A program made the translations under genes and the position numbers. A stretch of DNA of 64,000 nucleotides from NCBI RefSeq assembly GCF_001056295.1, contig NZ_JVMD01000008.1, forward strand, positions 1 to 64,000, written 5' to 3'. The DNA comes from Corynebacterium halotolerans. Lineage in GTDB: Bacteria > Actinomycetota > Actinomycetes > Mycobacteriales > Mycobacteriaceae. The first letter of the stretch is position 1. Each line of letters opens with the position of its first letter. The notes under the pieces were generated by a model. It made no database searches. It saw only the letters and a list, made by a program, of their open reading frames with translations, and was not told the origin of the DNA. Positions 63,926-64,000 of this stretch are shown in pieces.

Positions 63926-64000
63926 GACGCCGCACCCCCACGGAAGATCCGGGCGACGGTCGCGGCCTGGGCCGCGGTCATCGGAGGCGCCTCGGCCGCG
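63922..64000 (-). CDS. Partial gene running off the window (C-terminal 25 residues)
   Basis: An open frame entering from the right edge ends at TGA 63922-63924, giving the C-terminus APPMTAAQAATVARIFRGG then AAS. The ATGA overlap with the primase start, the same coupling used throughout this element, supports it as a real gene. Function unknown. Confidence 0.55.
   Translation of the reverse strand, partial: AAEAPPMTAAQAATVARIFRGGAAS

Larger units (their letters stand above)
50228..64000. mobile_element. Integrated mobilizable element with own replication genes (left part)
   Basis: From the junction in the NlpC/P60 gene to the window end, every gene is of mobile-element type. They are a large serine integrase, a resolvase, relaxase, MobC, coupling ATPase, small membrane proteins, a family A DNA polymerase and a primase/helicase. 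There are no phage structural genes and no VirB4-like ATPase in the part seen. It fits an integrative mobilizable element or an integrated plasmid; a phage-plasmid is possible if structural genes lie beyond 64000. Confidence 0.85.

Noticed and set aside
50228..64000. Element as a conventional prophage
   Set aside because: No capsid, portal, terminase, tail or lysis gene is visible; relaxase, MobC and coupling ATPase point to conjugative mobilization, although genes beyond the window could change this.
50205..64000. Right attachment site
   Set aside because: Looked for a second copy of the junction bases and for the missing NlpC/P60 3' end inside the window; none found, so the element extends further.

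Overview
The window is high-GC actinobacterial chromosome, most likely from a GC-rich Corynebacterium or a close mycolic-acid relative. The genus is an inference. It rests on gene content and on gene order shared with Mycobacterium tuberculosis: a block like Rv2498c-Rv2505c (accD1-accA1-fadE19-maoC-citE plus scoAB and fadD35) and a block like Rv0946c-Rv0957 (pgi, chorismate mutase, uvrD1, an M23 peptidase, perM-purN-purH). A mycoredoxin, an LpdA-type flavoprotein and an LCP protein fit the same group. No rRNA, tRNA or CRISPR array was seen.

Region by region. 0.4-3.1 kb holds divergent cell-envelope genes (rmlD; an LCP ligase). 3.1-16.6 kb is a minus-strand acyl-CoA catabolic cluster. Carboxylase subunits accD/accA, an acyl-CoA dehydrogenase, a MaoC hydratase and a CitE-type lyase are followed by an acyl-CoA ligase, the 3-oxoacid CoA-transferase subunits scoA/scoB, a thiolase, and a second CitE and second ligase. 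Read as a pathway, it takes isovaleryl-CoA (leucine) through 3-methylcrotonyl-CoA and HMG-CoA to acetoacetate and acetyl-CoA. A GTTAATnnnnATTAAC palindrome recurs at its promoters and a TetR gene lies nearby at 20.5-21.2 kb. 17.0-20.5 kb adds a long-chain acyl-CoA synthetase and a flavin monooxygenase. 21.2-25.1 kb is perM-purN-purH. 25.5-33.1 kb has an M23 peptidase, a DUF4442 protein, a UvrD/PcrA helicase, chorismate mutase, an MFS transporter and GTP-type PEP carboxykinase. 33.2-34.6 kb is a succinate-semialdehyde dehydrogenase. 34.9-39.7 kb holds two tandem, paralogous secreted proteins with Ig-like repeats. 39.9-48.9 kb is housekeeping: pgi, yccF, cysQ, thyA-folA, mycoredoxin, lpdA, an M20 amidohydrolase and upp.

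From about 50.2 kb to the window end lies an integrated mobile element inserted into the 3' part of an NlpC/P60 gene. At the junction is a large serine integrase, then a resolvase with a recognisable two-subsite res region. A mobilization block follows: relaxase, MobC, a candidate oriT, several small membrane or coiled-coil proteins, and a TraD/TraG-like coupling ATPase without membrane segments. Last comes a minus-strand replication block: a small zinc-ribbon protein, a family A DNA polymerase with 3'-5' exonuclease, a TOPRIM-ATPase primase/helicase and the tail of a further gene. The relaxase 3' end is overlapped for about 446 nt by the next gene in another frame. No VirB4-type ATPase is visible, so the part seen looks mobilizable rather than self-transmissible; the element continues beyond the window.

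The signals I consider most worth following are the element's self-contained polymerase/primase pair, with His at the position equivalent to E. coli Pol I Phe762; the overlapping relaxase gene; the 11-bp motif CGTCGCAAAGC, found five times and mostly between genes; the shared palindromic operator; and a PEP carboxykinase whose signature cysteine is serine.
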